Shown here one piece after another: positions 10,952-22,631 of a stretch of DNA of 64,000 nt. Each line of letters opens with the position of its first letter. Within the stretch, counting starts at the first letter, position 1. Made by a program: the position numbers and the translations under genes. This stretch comes from Peronospora farinosa. Taxonomy: Eukaryota; Oomycota; Peronosporomycetes; Peronosporales; Peronosporaceae. Location of the stretch: assembly GCA_947646735.1 (NCBI GenBank), contig CANTFK010000017.1, positions 372,001 to 436,000 on the forward strand, written 5' to 3'. The notes beneath the pieces were generated by a model. It was not told the origin of the DNA. It saw only the letters and a program-made list of their open reading frames with translations, and searched no databases.

Positions 10952-13900
10952 TTGGTCTATAGCGCTCGAGTACGAGGCTATGACCAAGTGATGACCCTTC
11001 TCGTGGATTCGGGTGCATCACAAAACTTTGTGAAACTCGCGGCTCTGAAAAAGAGTCCGGAGAGTTATGAGTCGCTTTGCCAGGATGGCAAGCGAGAAGA
11101 GGCGATCGTTCCTTTATCGAAAGGCGCGCTCGTTAAATCAGAGGGAGTACAAGTTGAACTCGCCTTCAGTTTCAGTGACTTCTCTTGTAAAGAGAAGTTC
11201 ACAGTGCTTGGTATGGAGAGCCCGTATGACCTCATCCTAGGCATGCCTTGGTTGGCTAAACACCAACCATGGATAGACTGGCGTACACGCACAGTCACTA
11301 GCTCTACGCAAGACACCGGAAAGGATGTGCTCTTGCGAGAGGCTTATGTGGATGATGCTGTGTCCAACACAGTCGAGGGTGCGATGACGGTATGTCAATC
11401 GACACCAGGAACTACCCAGCTCGAAAGGAGTGGTGTAGTTGGAATTGCACTGGCGGAAAGCCGGTTTTTTTTCACATATTCATACCTAGGCCAAAAAGAC
11501 TAGTGTAGTGAATGGGGCGACGACAGGTAGTCATGCGTCCATTAGTCCTGCACAGAGCCGAGAGCTTGTGGCAGTTGATGGTGGGCTGACAGGAAGTCAA
11601 GCGCCACAAGAACCAGCACAGAGCCAAGAGCCGGGTGCGGTTGTAAGGAGTGCGTTAGCTGAGATAGCAACGACACCTTCTTCCAGGTCAAAGGTCGTGG
11701 TGACTCGAACATTGAGCACCAGACGTATTAAGACGATCAAGGGCACGTCGAAACGAGTGACCCTTGGATCAGTCTCAGTCCAAGAGGACGGACCTACGAA
11801 CGAGTTGTTCGAGGCCGTCGAAGACAAAATGCCGGAGGCATCCTCAGTTGAGGTGCTCCAACTTGTCTTGGCATCTGCCGAGGAGATATTAAATCTCTTG
11901 GAGATGACGTGGGATCTGTTCCTGTCCGAACTAAAGGAACAAAAGATCCACGAAATAGTCGCACCAGTTCCAGAAGAGAACGTGGTGGACTGTTGCTCTT
12001 CATACACAATGGATGAGAGCGTCTTGGAGAACGACAAAAAGAAACGGTTCGCTGCTCAAGGCTGGGATGCCTTGAAGGACAGCCCAATCGATGATGTTAT
12101 GTGGAAACATCGTGATGTGTTTCCAGCAGAAGTGCCGAGCCGCCTACCGGCCGATAGGGGCATCAGGCACGAAATTGACCTGGAGCCTGGCACCAAGTAT
12201 TGTGTGACCAGGCAATGGCCGTTGCCGAAGGAACAAGTCGATTACATCGATGAGTTCTTCGACAAGCGAGCTAAGGCGGGACATGTACGTGAGAGCAAGT
12301 CGCCTCACTGCAGCCCGACCTTCTGTGTGCGTAAAGACACAGGTGGGTGGCGCGTGTTTCACGCTTATAATAAGCTGAACACGGCCACCATTCCAGCTCA
12401 AACGCATACCCCGCGGAAAGATATCTTGTTGAATTCCATGGGAAAGTCAACTATCTTTTCCGCGTTGTATCTGAAGGATGGCTACTATCAGGTTCTCATG
12501 AGAGATACTGATGTAGCCAAAACGGCAGTAAGCATACCAAGCGGTATGCTATGGGAGTGGCTTGTGATGCCACAAGAGTTGAAAAATGCTCCGGCAACAT
12601 TCAGCCGAGTGGTGGCTCACGTGATGCGTCAGCACCGTGCCTACGCGCCCCATTACTTTGACGATGTATTCGTGCATAGTAGGGCGGAGGACGGTCTGAG
12701 CGCAATAGAGTCGCACAAGCGTCATTTAGACGCTGTGTTGCAGACTCTGGGTGACGCCCAATTATACGTGAACTTGCAAAAGTGCGTAATAGGGGTCCCC
12801 GAGATACCGGTACTGGGATGCATTGTAGGTGCACATGGTGTACGAGCAGACCCAGAAAAGGTAAAGGCTGTAAAGGAATGGCCAGTCCCACGACATGTGA
12901 AGGATCTGCGCCAATTCCTTGGGCTCGCTAATTACTTGCATAAGTACAGCAAGAATTATGCGGAGCAGACCAATTCATTGTCTGACCTTTTAAAAAAGGA
13001 TACAGAATGGACTTGGTCAAAGGAACAAGAAGATTTGTTCACTTCAACGAAGCAATCTCTTGTAGAAGCACCGGTCTTGGCATTGCCAGACGCGGATAAG
13101 CCCTTTATCGTCGTCTGCGATGCAAGCAATTTTGCAATCGGCAGCGCGCTCATGCAGATGGATGACAACGGCGTTGACCGTGTCATTTCTTATCAGTCTC
13201 GGCTTTTAAAAGCTGCCGAGATGAATTACCCTGTGCATGACAAGAAGCTACTTTCAATAAAGTATGTCCTTGTGAAGTTTCGGGTGCACCTCTTGGGCAC
13301 CGAACCTTTTGTGGTTTATACGGATCACGCATCACTGCGGACCGCAATAAATTCACCGCACCTCTCGCCGAGAATGGCGAGATGGCTAACATTCTTCTCT
13401 GAATTTAATTTCTAAGTTGAATATAAGCCGGGTAAGTCGAATGTCTTGGCTGACGCGTTATCGCGCAGACCAGACTTCGAGGCAAGACACCAGGATAGTG
13501 TGTCTCGTGCGAAAGCACAAGTTGAGTCGTCAACATTGGCAGCCATGAAGGCCTACCATGTGACGAGCTCAATGGCTTCCGATATTAAGGGGTGTTACAG
13601 TCAGGACGAACATTGTCGCCTGCTGCTGGATCATTTTGGTGGACGAAAGGTTACCCTTCCGTCGCACCTGAAAGCGAAGTTAAAATGCTTTAGTTACAGT
13701 GATGGCCTGTTATGGCATCAATTGTCACCCTGTGATCCCTTGAGAATCTATGTCCCTCATGACACAGATCTCAAGCTGATGATACTTCACGAGTGCCATG
13801 ATGCGCCATCTAGTGGGCATCTGGGCCGTGAAAAGACATTCTTACGAGTGGTCAGAGAAATTTTGGTGGCCCCACCTATATCGGTGGGTGGCCAAATATA

Positions 13901-15661
13901 TTCGCTCTTGTGAAGAGTGTCAGCGCATTAAGCCTGCACCTTCTAGCAGTGCGCCACTGAAGCCACTGCCGATTCCAACGGATTGTTGGAAGTCGGTCAG
14001 TTTGGACTTCATGTTTGGCTTACCGCCTGACCATAAAGGCAGGACGAGGATCGTCGTCTTTGTAGAAAGACTGAGCAAGATGGTGCATTTGGCACCATGT
14101 AGCACCAAGATCTCAAGAAAAGAGGCTGCCCTCTTGTTTCTGGATCACGTGTATCGACTACACGGGATGCCCGAGTCCATAGTATCGGACCGGGATCCGC
14201 GTTTTACGTCGGTTTTTTGGCGACATGTGTTTGAGCTGCTGGGTAGCAAGCTCCACATGTCAACCGCTGATCATCCCCAGACCGATGGCCAAACAGAACG
14301 GGCCAATCGAGTCGTGGCGGGTGTGTTGCGTAAAGTAGCGACTCCTAAAGAATGGAGCAAGCAATTTCCATTCGTGGAGTTCGTTATTAATAACAGTGTT
14401 CATGCCAGTATGGTTGAAACACCGGTTTACATTAACGGACTGCGTCATCCTCGAACGCCAGTCTCGTTTGTACGCAGCCCGAGTCTTAGTGGGGTAGGGC
14501 CCCTCACTTCGCTCGGTGCGAATGCCAAAGAGGGTCACAATTGCCTAGTTACACTGCTCATTTAGCAGTGGTCACGAAACCTATAGGTGCCAATGAGGAG
14601 TAACGGCAAGAAATGCCTGTGCTCCTCGATGATGACACTATAGTGTTATCAACAGCGTCGACCCATGAACGACCTCTTGGAGGCGTCATCGGCAAGATAA
14701 ATGCTTAAAGCGTGAGCGAAGCTCAGCGCTTTGTGGATGAGCGATTAGACATCACAAGTAAAGTCCGTGACGCGATGGCAAGCGCAAGGACAAGCAAAAA
14801 CAATATGCAGACCAGCATGGTCGCAAAAACAATGAACACTTTAGTGTGGGGGACAAAGTGCTATTAAGTACTGCTACCCTACCTAAACATGCAATTTCTG
14901 TACTACCTGGTGGTCCGACTAATCTATTGACCCGATTCATTGGGCCCTTTACAGTGATTGAAGAAGTTGGAGACCTATATTATAGGCTCACTCTCCCACC
15001 GTATATGAAGACGCACCCCTTATTTTACGTGGGTCGTCTGAAACGGTATGTTGATCCAGAAGAGATCACATATCCACATCGGTCTAAAGAGACCGATGGT
15101 GACGTCGACTGTGAGTCGAGCGTCGCGGCCGATCAGGCGACGAGGAAGCCGAGAGGCTCCCCGCATACGAACGAGACGATAGAGGACTCGGTGATCGAGG
15201 AGGACTCCGCGCTTGACGCGGTTCTCTCATCACCAGTCGCTCTAAGATGTCCAAACGGATCTTCAAGCGGTCATACCCCTGACGATACCTCGCCCTCACA
15301 TCGCGCAGATCCACAGTCAGTCGCGAGACTTGACTCTTGAGATCTTTCACCTGCCTCTTCAGCGCAGCAGACTCAGCCTGCGACTGAACAGAAGCAGGGT
15401 GGGCAGCCGCGAGTAGGTGGGCGTAATCGCCACTCCTATCGAGAGCCACCTGTGTTGGTGGACACGGAAGGGAATACGCGCTTTCTTGTTGGAAGGCTGT
15501 TGGACCACCGGTTTGTGAAGCGAAAGCTCCAAATCCTGGTCCAGTGGAAGGGTTACACAACGAGCTTCGACTCCTGGGAGCCTGTTGACGCTTTGCGCGT
15601 CGACTTGCCTGGGCTGTTGGCTGCTTATGTGAAGCAGCACCAGCTGTCGTCTTTCTGCTAG
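10952..15661 (+). pseudogene. pol: protease, RT, RNase H, integrase, chromodomain (A1), broken
   Basis: Order seen: aspartic protease (VDSGASQNF, 10952-11503); RT and RNase H (11508-13415) with YFDDVFVH as the YxDD-type catalytic box and VVCDASNFAIG; integrase zinc finger (HECHDAPSSGH...CEEC) and core (SLDFMFGL, SDRDPRF, DGQTERANRV); the GPY/F module (LTRFIGPF, HPLFYVGRLK, 14846-15340); and a chromodomain (ILVQWKGYTTSFDSWEP, 15452-15661). Breaks include a frameshift near 11505, a TAA at 13413 where A2 has a sense codon, an indel near 13850, the TAA at 14601 and the TGA at 15338. The last two are shared with A2. Pol copies the RNA and inserts the DNA; this copy cannot make a full product. Confidence 0.88.
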
Positions 15662-16452
15662 GTCCGGATGGACTAGCAGAAGAAGCGTGGCGAGAATTAA
15701 TTGGGGGTCGCTTACCGCCCATAATTTCATGCGCACGCTTCATAGTCGTCGGCTGTTTCGTTAGAACGCAGCACGACTGGAATTGGGAAAGCACGACCAA
15801 GTGCTTTGCCCTGCTTTTTCCACAAAAGAAAGACGATATAAAATCTATGAGCGTATATAGTGGCACGCTGCAAAAGCGCTGCGCTAGACCCATCCGAGCT
15901 CATCCACTCAGATGGAGTTAGCATTGGTGGCAAGCCACCACTCACGTAGCCGCCCTCGCGACGGCGGGCTAGTGAGGCCGAAGGTGTACTTGGTGGAGCT
16001 CTAAGCTCGCACTCACCTGAGTCTGACTCTCCATTATGGATTGTCAAGACATCAGCTTGAGGAGTTACATCTGACTGAGTCGCGGCTACTCCTTTCGAAG
16101 TAGCGCGCTCAGTCTTAGTCGCTGCGCTCGTAGGCGCAGAAGACGGGGTTTTACCTTCGCTTGTAGAAAGCATAGATGCTTACTCAAGGACGGGTGCCTC
16201 AAATGATGGGGACATACGTCCCATCAATGCACTATGCTCATCGCCACTTTGGGGTGATGGCAGTGGTGTGGTCTCATTGTAGTCTACAATGAGAGATGGA
16301 TCTTCATCCACATTATCGTGAGATGGAAGATCCACCCCAGTGCCTGACGCACTTTGCGACGGCTGCGATAAATCGCGGCGCGTGCGCTTAGTGCTGGACT
16401 GCATGGGTGCCTTTGCAGGCGACCCATCAGCCTTACCACGTTTCGGTGGCAT
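15084..16452 (-). CDS. Antisense ORF set inside element A1 (aORF-A), interrupted
   Basis: On the strand opposite pol an ATG at 16452 opens MPPKRGKADGSP, a Lys/Pro/Ser-rich N-terminus resembling a nuclear localisation signal. It runs to a stop near 16180. The same frame resumes to about 15727, and a second frame is open from 15893 to 15084. The second part encodes a heptad-like coiled coil (LKRQVKDLKSQVSRL, IRLDILERLV) and then an Arg/Ser/Pro-rich tail. A2 has the first part unbroken, so the stop near 16180 is a decay mutation. The ORF starts 106 bases inside the 3' LTR and overlaps the chromodomain and integrase tail. The function is unknown. It could be a genuine antisense gene or a by-product of the sense coding. 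Confidence 0.5.
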
Positions 16453-16558
16453 GAGTACTGAGCAGACTAAAGCGGCGCGTTTACAACGGCTCGCAAGTCT
16501 CTCTGTCTCTTAGGCGATGTTTTACAAAAGGAAAACATCGTTCTAAAACGGGGGATGG

Positions 16559-17164
16559 TGTAACAGGGCATCTAGTTACACGTAAACATTAAGTAATATA
16601 CTTAATGTTTGGTCTAAAGGTATCCATGATTACTTTTGACCTGTCACTTGGGTGCGATACACAAATGTGATCCACCCTCGTGAATGTGATATCCATTTAT
16701 GGATTCACATGAAAAGGGATGACGCTAGTTGAAGCTAGGCATCGCGACGTCTCAGAAGTACGTCAGTTGCAATCTTAAATCTAGATTTAAGATCATGCGA
16801 CAGGATACGCTTCTAAAGAGTCGCGTATCCGATCTATATATATATATATATATATAGCTAATCAGTAGTTAAATCTATATTTAGTTATAATTAATTAAAT
16901 ATAGCTCAGTCTTGAATTTACTTAAACATACGCACCACGCACGAGAAGTTGCAAAGCTTCTGCGTGACGTCGGTGCTTTAGTGTTAAGAAGTTCGTTGCA
17001 CTCTCGCTTAAGCGAGAGGCAACTGGTGGTACGACTGCTTAAGCAGTCGACCAACCTCCCAACCACCCTCGCACGCGAAGGTAAGACGGTATAACCTCTT
17101 CCTCGCCTGTGCATAAGGTGTGTGCTCGTAGTACGAGGCAACTTCGTAGAAGTGCCCGTCTACA
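16559..17164 (+). repeat. 3' LTR of A1
   Basis: 606 bp, TGTAACAGGG to CCCGTCTACA, closely related to the A2 LTRs. It is preceded by the purine-rich tract GGGGGATGG expected for second-strand priming. A TA microsatellite (about 16837-16855) sits where A2 has a short TATA-like ATATACATATATAG, probably the LTR promoter. Confidence 0.9.
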
Positions 17165-18330
17165 AGGGCCGTGAGCAAGTCGTTAACTATCAGTCGCGAT
17201 AGATGAAGCCAGCTGAGAAGAACCATTCATTTCACGACAAGGATTTGATAGCAATGCGCTACGCACTCATGAAGTTTCGCAGCATCTACTTGGTGATCGT
17301 ACATTTGCTTTGTATACCGATCATGCATCGCTACGCACAGCGATGAAGAGTCCACACCTGTACCAACGGATGACACGATAGCTCTCATTTTTCTCCGAGT
17401 AAAACTTCGTCATACATTACAAGCCAGTAAAGACCAATATTTTTGCCGACGCTCTGTCACGACGCTCCGACTACGATACTCGGACTGCGAGAAATCGTCA
17501 GGCGACTGATGACGAGGATGATGGTGATCGATGCGCGATGTGTGTATCGCTTAACCTAACTCGGGTCACACATGAGTTGTGTTTATTTGACGAGATCGTC
17601 GCAGCATACAAGAAATAAACCAGATTATGCAGACAGTATCGATCATTTGCGTGCTCCCAGCGATATCGAACTGGGAGATTTATCATGAATCAAGCGCGAT
17701 CACATTCATCAATACAGTTTAGACAAAGTTTTGCTTCTAAAAAAATAGATCAATTCGATGCTCCTCGTACGGTGATAGTCAATGATATAGTATTGCGTGT
17801 TCAAATCATTCACGAGTATCACGATGCCCCAGCTGGTGGTTGTTTAGGCCGCGAAAAGCCTATTGCGCCTGTGTCTCGGAACTTCTTTTGGCCTTACATG
17901 TATAATTGGGTACGAAACTAAATTCGATTGTGTGAAGCCATCTCTATCGCCGCAGGCTCCCCTGCGACCGTTGAGATTGCAGCAGAGGCCTGGCGCTTAG
18001 TTTTGATGGACTTCATCTTCAGGGTGTTGCCCTATAGTCAAGATCGTACGGGTATCCTGATTTTTGTCGACAGATTTAGCAAGATGATCCATCTAGTGCC
18101 TGTTAATGCTAATATCACCGCGGTAGAGACCACAGTGCACTTCATTGGCACGGTGTTCCGTCATCATGGCCTGCCAGAAAACAGTGTTTCGGACCGTGAG
18201 TCGCGATTCACATCCGCATTTTTACCATTTGCTGAGTTTGACCCCAATAATGCCGTACACGCGTAAACAGATTCGACATCATTTCTTGTGAAGTCGTCTC
18301 GTCACCCTCGAATTCCTACTCTTCTTGCCG
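17165..18330 (+). pseudogene. B' RNase H-integrase remnant
   Basis: Matches B at 26732-28070 with many stops. Recognisable parts are the RNase H end, the integrase zinc finger ([10 protein letters not shown]) and the core D motifs (VLMDFIF, SDRESRF). At 18216-18222 the sequence jumps from the equivalent of 27796 to 27946 in B, across a shared GCATTTTT-like microhomology, deleting the DGQTER catalytic Glu segment. Confidence 0.85.
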
Positions 18331-20180
18331 TGGGGTGACCCATGGCACCTAGTGGTCACTCTGTAGGAGGATGACGGTGATAAAAGGATCGAGTGCAGCT
18401 CACGGTATTTTGAGCGTGAATGTAGTAAATCAATCCAAGGCGAAGACTGCTGCTACGACGCCACGTGACGTGGAGTCCCCCTTTAGCTCGATGGACTGCG
18501 CAGACATGAATTGACCCGTCTTCGGTCAGCTTTCTTCTACTGCCAGCTACGCGCCGATTGAGTCGACGCAACCAATTGTTGACATGGATGCGTCAGAGTT
18601 TATACTCCTACGTCAAGCATCACCCACTTTGTGTTGAAAGACCGCGAATGGCTGAAGGAGCCCGACTGGTGAGGTGATGGGGCGCGACTGGTGATGTTCA
18701 AGATGTGCGGTCCTCGTAACGAACGGAGCGCCCCGTGAGTTTGCATGAGTGATCTTTAGTAACCAACGAACGAGATAAGAGAAGATCATAAGCTATAGAT
18801 ACATTAAGTTTCTCTTTTCCCTACCAATGGCAAAGTGTCAGAGATTAACAGTTTGTACGCGGCGCACTACAGTCTGCAGTGACCAGCAGATAAAGAACGC
18901 TAATAAACACGGCAGAAAAAACATGAGGCATGTTAAAAAAGGCGATCGTGTATAATTGTCTACAGAAGATCTAAGGAGTTCAGCGGTTACTAACCTAGGT
19001 GTGATCTAACTTGCGCCACGCTTCATCGGACCATTCAAGCATTGGACGTTCCCTCATAATTGCGACTCCACACGACGTTCTACGTCAGGCGGCTAAAGGA
19101 TATTTTCCGGCTACACTTCACGGCTTTGCTCCGATGCCGGCTCCAGGTGTCCAGATGTCATCGACGCGCCGATGACATCGAGCGCGGTTTCGTTGCCGTC
19201 TGTGCACAACCAAGGACCTGGCGTTCCAGAACCGTCATCCGTTCGATCAGTTCACGAAAAGACCGCCGGATCTCATTCGCGATTTTATTGCCGGGACCGC
19301 ATGCCCAAGAGTAGCATCAATTTCCAGCTGAGCATCAACAGTCTTTTTTACAGCCTGATCGACATCGTACTAAATGCCCAAGATACCAGCCATTACCATC
19401 ACCGGGGCCCACCACCACTTGAAGATGCGGAAGCGATGACACGCTAAATTGTAAATTGTTAATATTTCACCGCTGAATGCATGTTGGACATGCGAATGGC
19501 GTTATATGATATCATATTCGTATCCTGACGTTACAGGATACGGATATGATAAAGGCCAATACCTGAAAGGACATGAAGTTATTAACGGACATATCTAAAT
19601 GACGTCAGTAACGAAGCTCTGATGAGGACAGGCTTAGATGCAGCTCAAGGTAGTGAACTAAGAACCAAATATATTTACTTCGCAATTTTCCATCTTCTAC
19701 CTTAATCACTTCAACATAGATCATATTTTGAATCACGAAAGCCCTCCCCGTGCAGTGATACAGTCGGCTAAAGAATGGCGCGATTACATCCGCGAGCAAG
19801 TATCGTATACGCTGGCTTAAGTTCTTACCCGAGCAGGATACGTGGGAGCCGCGTTCCTCGCTTCTTTTCGCGACGTTTCTGATATTATTCAATTAAACGA
19901 GACCATGGAGTCGGGCTACTACGATGTTAGCGCGAGCGTGGATGTTCTCATGCTGAACAAGAAGGGTAAGGCTATCCACGACGTCGAGATTGATAACGGT
20001 GACGTGTACGAGAACGTCGTATCGCTACGACTATAACACTAAACCTCTACGAGAACTGCGCAACAGGGTGGGCAGGCGAACGTGTCGCTGACCTGCGCTG
20101 GTTATTCAGCGGATACCGAGTTCGCTATCGCGAGTAGTGTTGCCAGCGAGGTGCGCCACGGATAATTGAGGTCGTCCGTT
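18331..20180 (+). pseudogene. B' integrase tail and chromodomain remnant
   Basis: Diverged copy of the second B ORF (28143-29510): the KHGRKN, LSTEDL and FYVGRLK regions and the post-chromodomain Asn/Asp/Val-rich tail are all recognisable with breaks. About 270 bases with no counterpart in B interrupt it between about 19457 and 19727. Confidence 0.75.
19457..19727. other. Insertion of about 270 bp in B' with a strong hairpin
   Basis: Absent from the matching place in B. It contains a 17-bp inverted repeat (19511-19527 with 19534-19550, one G-T wobble, 6-base loop). I see no clear terminal inverted repeats or target duplication, so the insertion type is unknown and the boundaries are approximate. 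Confidence 0.5.
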
Positions 20181-20183
20181 CGC

Positions 20184-20417
20184 TCATACTTCGCAATTCA
20201 ACTTTGTTCGCGTTCGTAAGTGGACATGTCGCCGCCATTCGTCACGAGTTGGACGTGGTATTGAGCCGCAAGATTGGCATCCTTCTGTGGTGAAGTGCTG
20301 TTTTTGTGATGTGGAGATCCCAGAATCCAGTTGGATTCGGAGTATAGACCGTGGGTCAGGTACAGGGGACAAGAGACACAGGGGCCTCGAAGGGGAGCGA
20401 CCGTTGGTGGAGAACAA
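20184..20417 (-). pseudogene. B' antisense ORF remnant with CxxC...H motif
   Basis: The minus-strand reading retains CQSCGSIPRPTRDEWRRH, matching the antisense ORF of B (CQSC...DEWRRHIAEC). It is cut by the insertion at 20283. The N-terminal counterpart is found beyond the insertion, at 21463-21705. Confidence 0.55.
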
Positions 20418-21462
20418 TCCGCAGGACCTACAGAAGCAAAATCAGTATCAGGGTACCGGTTAATCGGTCCCGAAGGGAGATGACCATGGCCCTTCGTTGA
20501 TGGACCTGGCCCCTCGTTGGTAGACCCGGGTCCCTCGTTGGTAGACCTGGGTCCCTCATTGGTCGACCCGGTCCCTCATCGGTAGACCTGGGTCCCTCAT
20601 TGGTCGACCTCGGCCCCTCGGGGTTCAGCCACTCCTGACCAGTTAATACAAGGATCAGACCTGTCGACGCAAGGAATCAGAGCTTCAGGCAAGGATAGAG
20701 TAAAGGAGTCAAAAGGATAGGAGTATATTAAATAGTACTCAATGTGCGATCTACGTGGCACGACTCCGTCAACCAACAAGAACTTGCTCTAAGTTACTCA
20801 CTATTCCGGGAAGGGATATATTTGGCACCCCCCCCCCCGTTGAAGACAGTTGTGTAGCGAAGTTCAAGTGCGAATAGAGCTCCAGAATATATTTGGCCTG
20901 TGAACTCGTTCGAGTAGCAACACCCCCCATCGGAAGCGGCCTCCCTCACCTCAAGGTCCGGGAGCAAAGTAAAGGTCAGGTGGTTGATACCCCTGAAACA
21001 AGAAGGAAAAGGCCAGGGATAAGCTCCCTGAAGAATTTGGCTCTAAGTCCACTCTCGACAAGGTCGATCGAGTGGCCAAACTACCGGCCCACCGAGTAAA
21101 GCATATCCACTCGAGGCCCCCCAGGTCTACCTCCCTCAAGGCAGACGTCTACATCTTCACCAAGTCCTCCGAAGAGTGCAACCCGCCAGCCGACGGGTAC
21201 ACAAGGTGAGAGAAGGTTCATACGCGGCATCGGGGTACCCCTCCAACAGTCGGCAGTCCGGCACAGTGAGTGGTTTGGGGTCTCATCATACAATTTCGAG
21301 AACCCACTCCACCACACTTCGTTGGCATGGACGAAGCAGAGGAAGTCCTCATTCCACGCCCTTCACACATCATTTTCCGTTCGCGCCGATGGAGTGAATA
21401 GCGCAAATGATTTCTCGATTTGCGAGCCACCGATTAAAAGCTGCTACCACCCTCGAGCATCC
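20283..21462. mobile_element. Unclassified 1.18-kb insertion in B' with 6-bp direct repeat GCATCC
   Basis: B is continuous at TTGGCATCCGATTCC (about 29640-29655). In B' the two halves are separated by 1180 bases, with GCATCC at both junctions (20277-20282 and 21457-21462). The insert is GC-richer, includes a minisatellite and a C13 run, and has no recognised ORF. It may be a non-autonomous transposon of unknown class. Confidence 0.6.
20486..20625. repeat. Minisatellite, imperfect unit of about 22-25 bases
   Basis: Six or seven imperfect tandem copies of a unit like GACCTGGGTCCCTCRTTGGT, inside the unclassified insertion of B'. Confidence 0.85.
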
Positions 21463-21705
21463 AATTCCAACGTCGGATGAAGACGCACCAGAAAGGTTGC
21501 AGGGCTTTGTATGCGATTCCACTAAGACTCTTTCTTTGCAATCCGCGGAAACGGCTGAACGCCCAAAAAATGAGTTGTTGCGCCATAATGTTGGTGGTTT
21601 CACTCTCGCTGATGGTGCTGAGGAGTGCTGCAGTATTGGGTGTTGTGTTGTCGAACATTGCTTGTTCGTTTGTGTAGTTCGAGGTTTCGACAGTTGAGCA
21701 CTCAC
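21463..21705 (-). pseudogene. B' antisense ORF N-terminal remnant
   Basis: The minus strand matches B 29647-29945: the SAQLSK opening, SGSAST/NIMAQQLIFW and the Trp/Arg segment. It is interrupted at the insertion boundary. The homology supports an antisense frame being an old part of family B. Confidence 0.55.
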
Positions 21706-21737
21706 GGTTGGTGAGTGGCTGTCTTGAAAAGGGGTGA

Positions 21738-22080
21738 TCTAATGGGCCACATTACACACATAGCATTAACATAAATAAACAATCACATAGTAGGCAGATG
21801 CTGTGCCCGAATAGCGGGCACAGCGTGGCAATTTATTATTGGTGTATTGTTGGGGCTTAAAGTCCCAATAAGGACAAATGATAAATCAACCTGAAATTGT
21901 GTGGTTCCCGGAAGGCGGGAACACTGTCGTATTTATTACGACTTAAAAAATCTTCGTAATTAGTACAAATTCAAACAAAATCTTCGTAATTAGTACAGAT
22001 ACTTAATTTCTAATACTTAAGCTTGAGTCTTCCTCAAGCGCTTGTGTGAGCTAGTGACGGTACGTTCTAGCACCGTTACA
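21738..22080 (+). repeat. 3' LTR of B'
   Basis: 343 bp, aligned over its full length with the 342-bp LTR of B but with many substitutions. Its first bases read TCTAATGGGC instead of TGTAATGGGC, and it ends CACCGTTACA. It is preceded by the polypurine tract GAAAAGGGGTGA. Confidence 0.9.
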
Positions 22081-22631
22081 GTCTGCCACGTTGTTGCAAT
22101 TTCACAACAGCGTGGAACCCACAGCTCTGGTCCTTCTTGCCGGATGAACGGTCGTCATGGGCGTGGGGCACCAAACATGATAAGTGTAGTGGCCCAATTT
22201 CTGACAGCGATTGCACATTAGCAATCACTTGTGTCCTGGATGGAAAGGTCGCTCTCTCTCTACACAGGATAGGCCTGTCAGCTTTGGACCTCCACCCTCT
22301 TGTCGTGATGCTTGGTCAAGAAACTCCAAGTTCAAGCGGAACAGACGGGTCTGGACAGGACCACCCGCAAGACCCTTGTGAAAAAACAATGTTCATCTAC
22401 CTAGTTCAAAACGACGCAGCCGACGTGTTACCGTTTGTACTGGGCGTAAGTTTATATATCACGCTTACCCTGATTCAAATTGAGGAGCTCGGCTTAAGCC
22501 CTGAGATCGCGAGGCGGTTCAAACATCTTTTAAGCCGCGCCTTAAAGACCATACGATCCACAAACGTATTGGTTGTAAAGCTCTTTAGGCCCAGGCTTTA
22601 ACAAGTTCTGCCAATTTGACATGACGAATGT
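22081..22631 (+). other. Spacer with a 154-codon ORF of unknown nature
   Basis: Lies between the B' LTR and the B LTR and was contiguous with 30324 onward before B inserted. An ORF at 22137-22601 starts MPDERSSWAWG and contains a hydrophobic segment (LPFVLGVSLYITLTL). I recognise no domain, and the ORF could be fortuitous. Confidence 0.35.

Larger units (their letters stand above)
9110..17164 (+). mobile_element. Ty3/gypsy chromodomain retrotransposon A1, family A, decayed and mosaic
   Basis: LTR, gag, protease, RT, RNase H, integrase, chromodomain and LTR occur in order. The 5' LTR and gag differ clearly from copy A2, whereas from about 10960 onward the two copies are nearly identical. The two LTRs of A1 are also far more different from each other than a single insertion would produce. 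No target duplication is seen: GCTGC precedes and AGGGC follows. Right after the 3' LTR the sequence continues inside an RNase H gene of the B family, so A1 abuts the B' relic. Gag and pol are broken by several stops and shifts. Confidence 0.9.
17165..22080 (+). mobile_element. B': old, 5'-truncated family-B Ty3/gypsy relic
   Basis: The sequence resumes inside RNase H (equivalent to 26732 in B) directly after A1 and follows element B through integrase, GPY/F module, chromodomain and antisense region to a 3' LTR at 21738-22080. Stops, shifts, a 150-bp deletion and at least two insertions show long decay. The left half (LTR, gag, protease, RT) is not found left of A1, so it was lost in the event that brought A1 here. 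Confidence 0.88.

Noticed and set aside
15727..15760. Short intron (about 43 bases, GTAAGC to TGCTAG near 15675-15720 on the minus strand) joining the two antisense frames of family A
   Set aside because: The upstream antisense frame already ends at a stop before this donor, so the splice would not join the frames. How they are joined stays open.
16837..16855. TA repeat in the A1 3' LTR as a functional promoter difference
   Set aside because: It looks like simple slippage at an existing TATA-like site. No evidence of effect.
22137..22601. 154-codon ORF as a possible effector gene
   Set aside because: No signal peptide, RXLR or other effector motif and no recognisable fold. Kept only as a note in the spacer entry.
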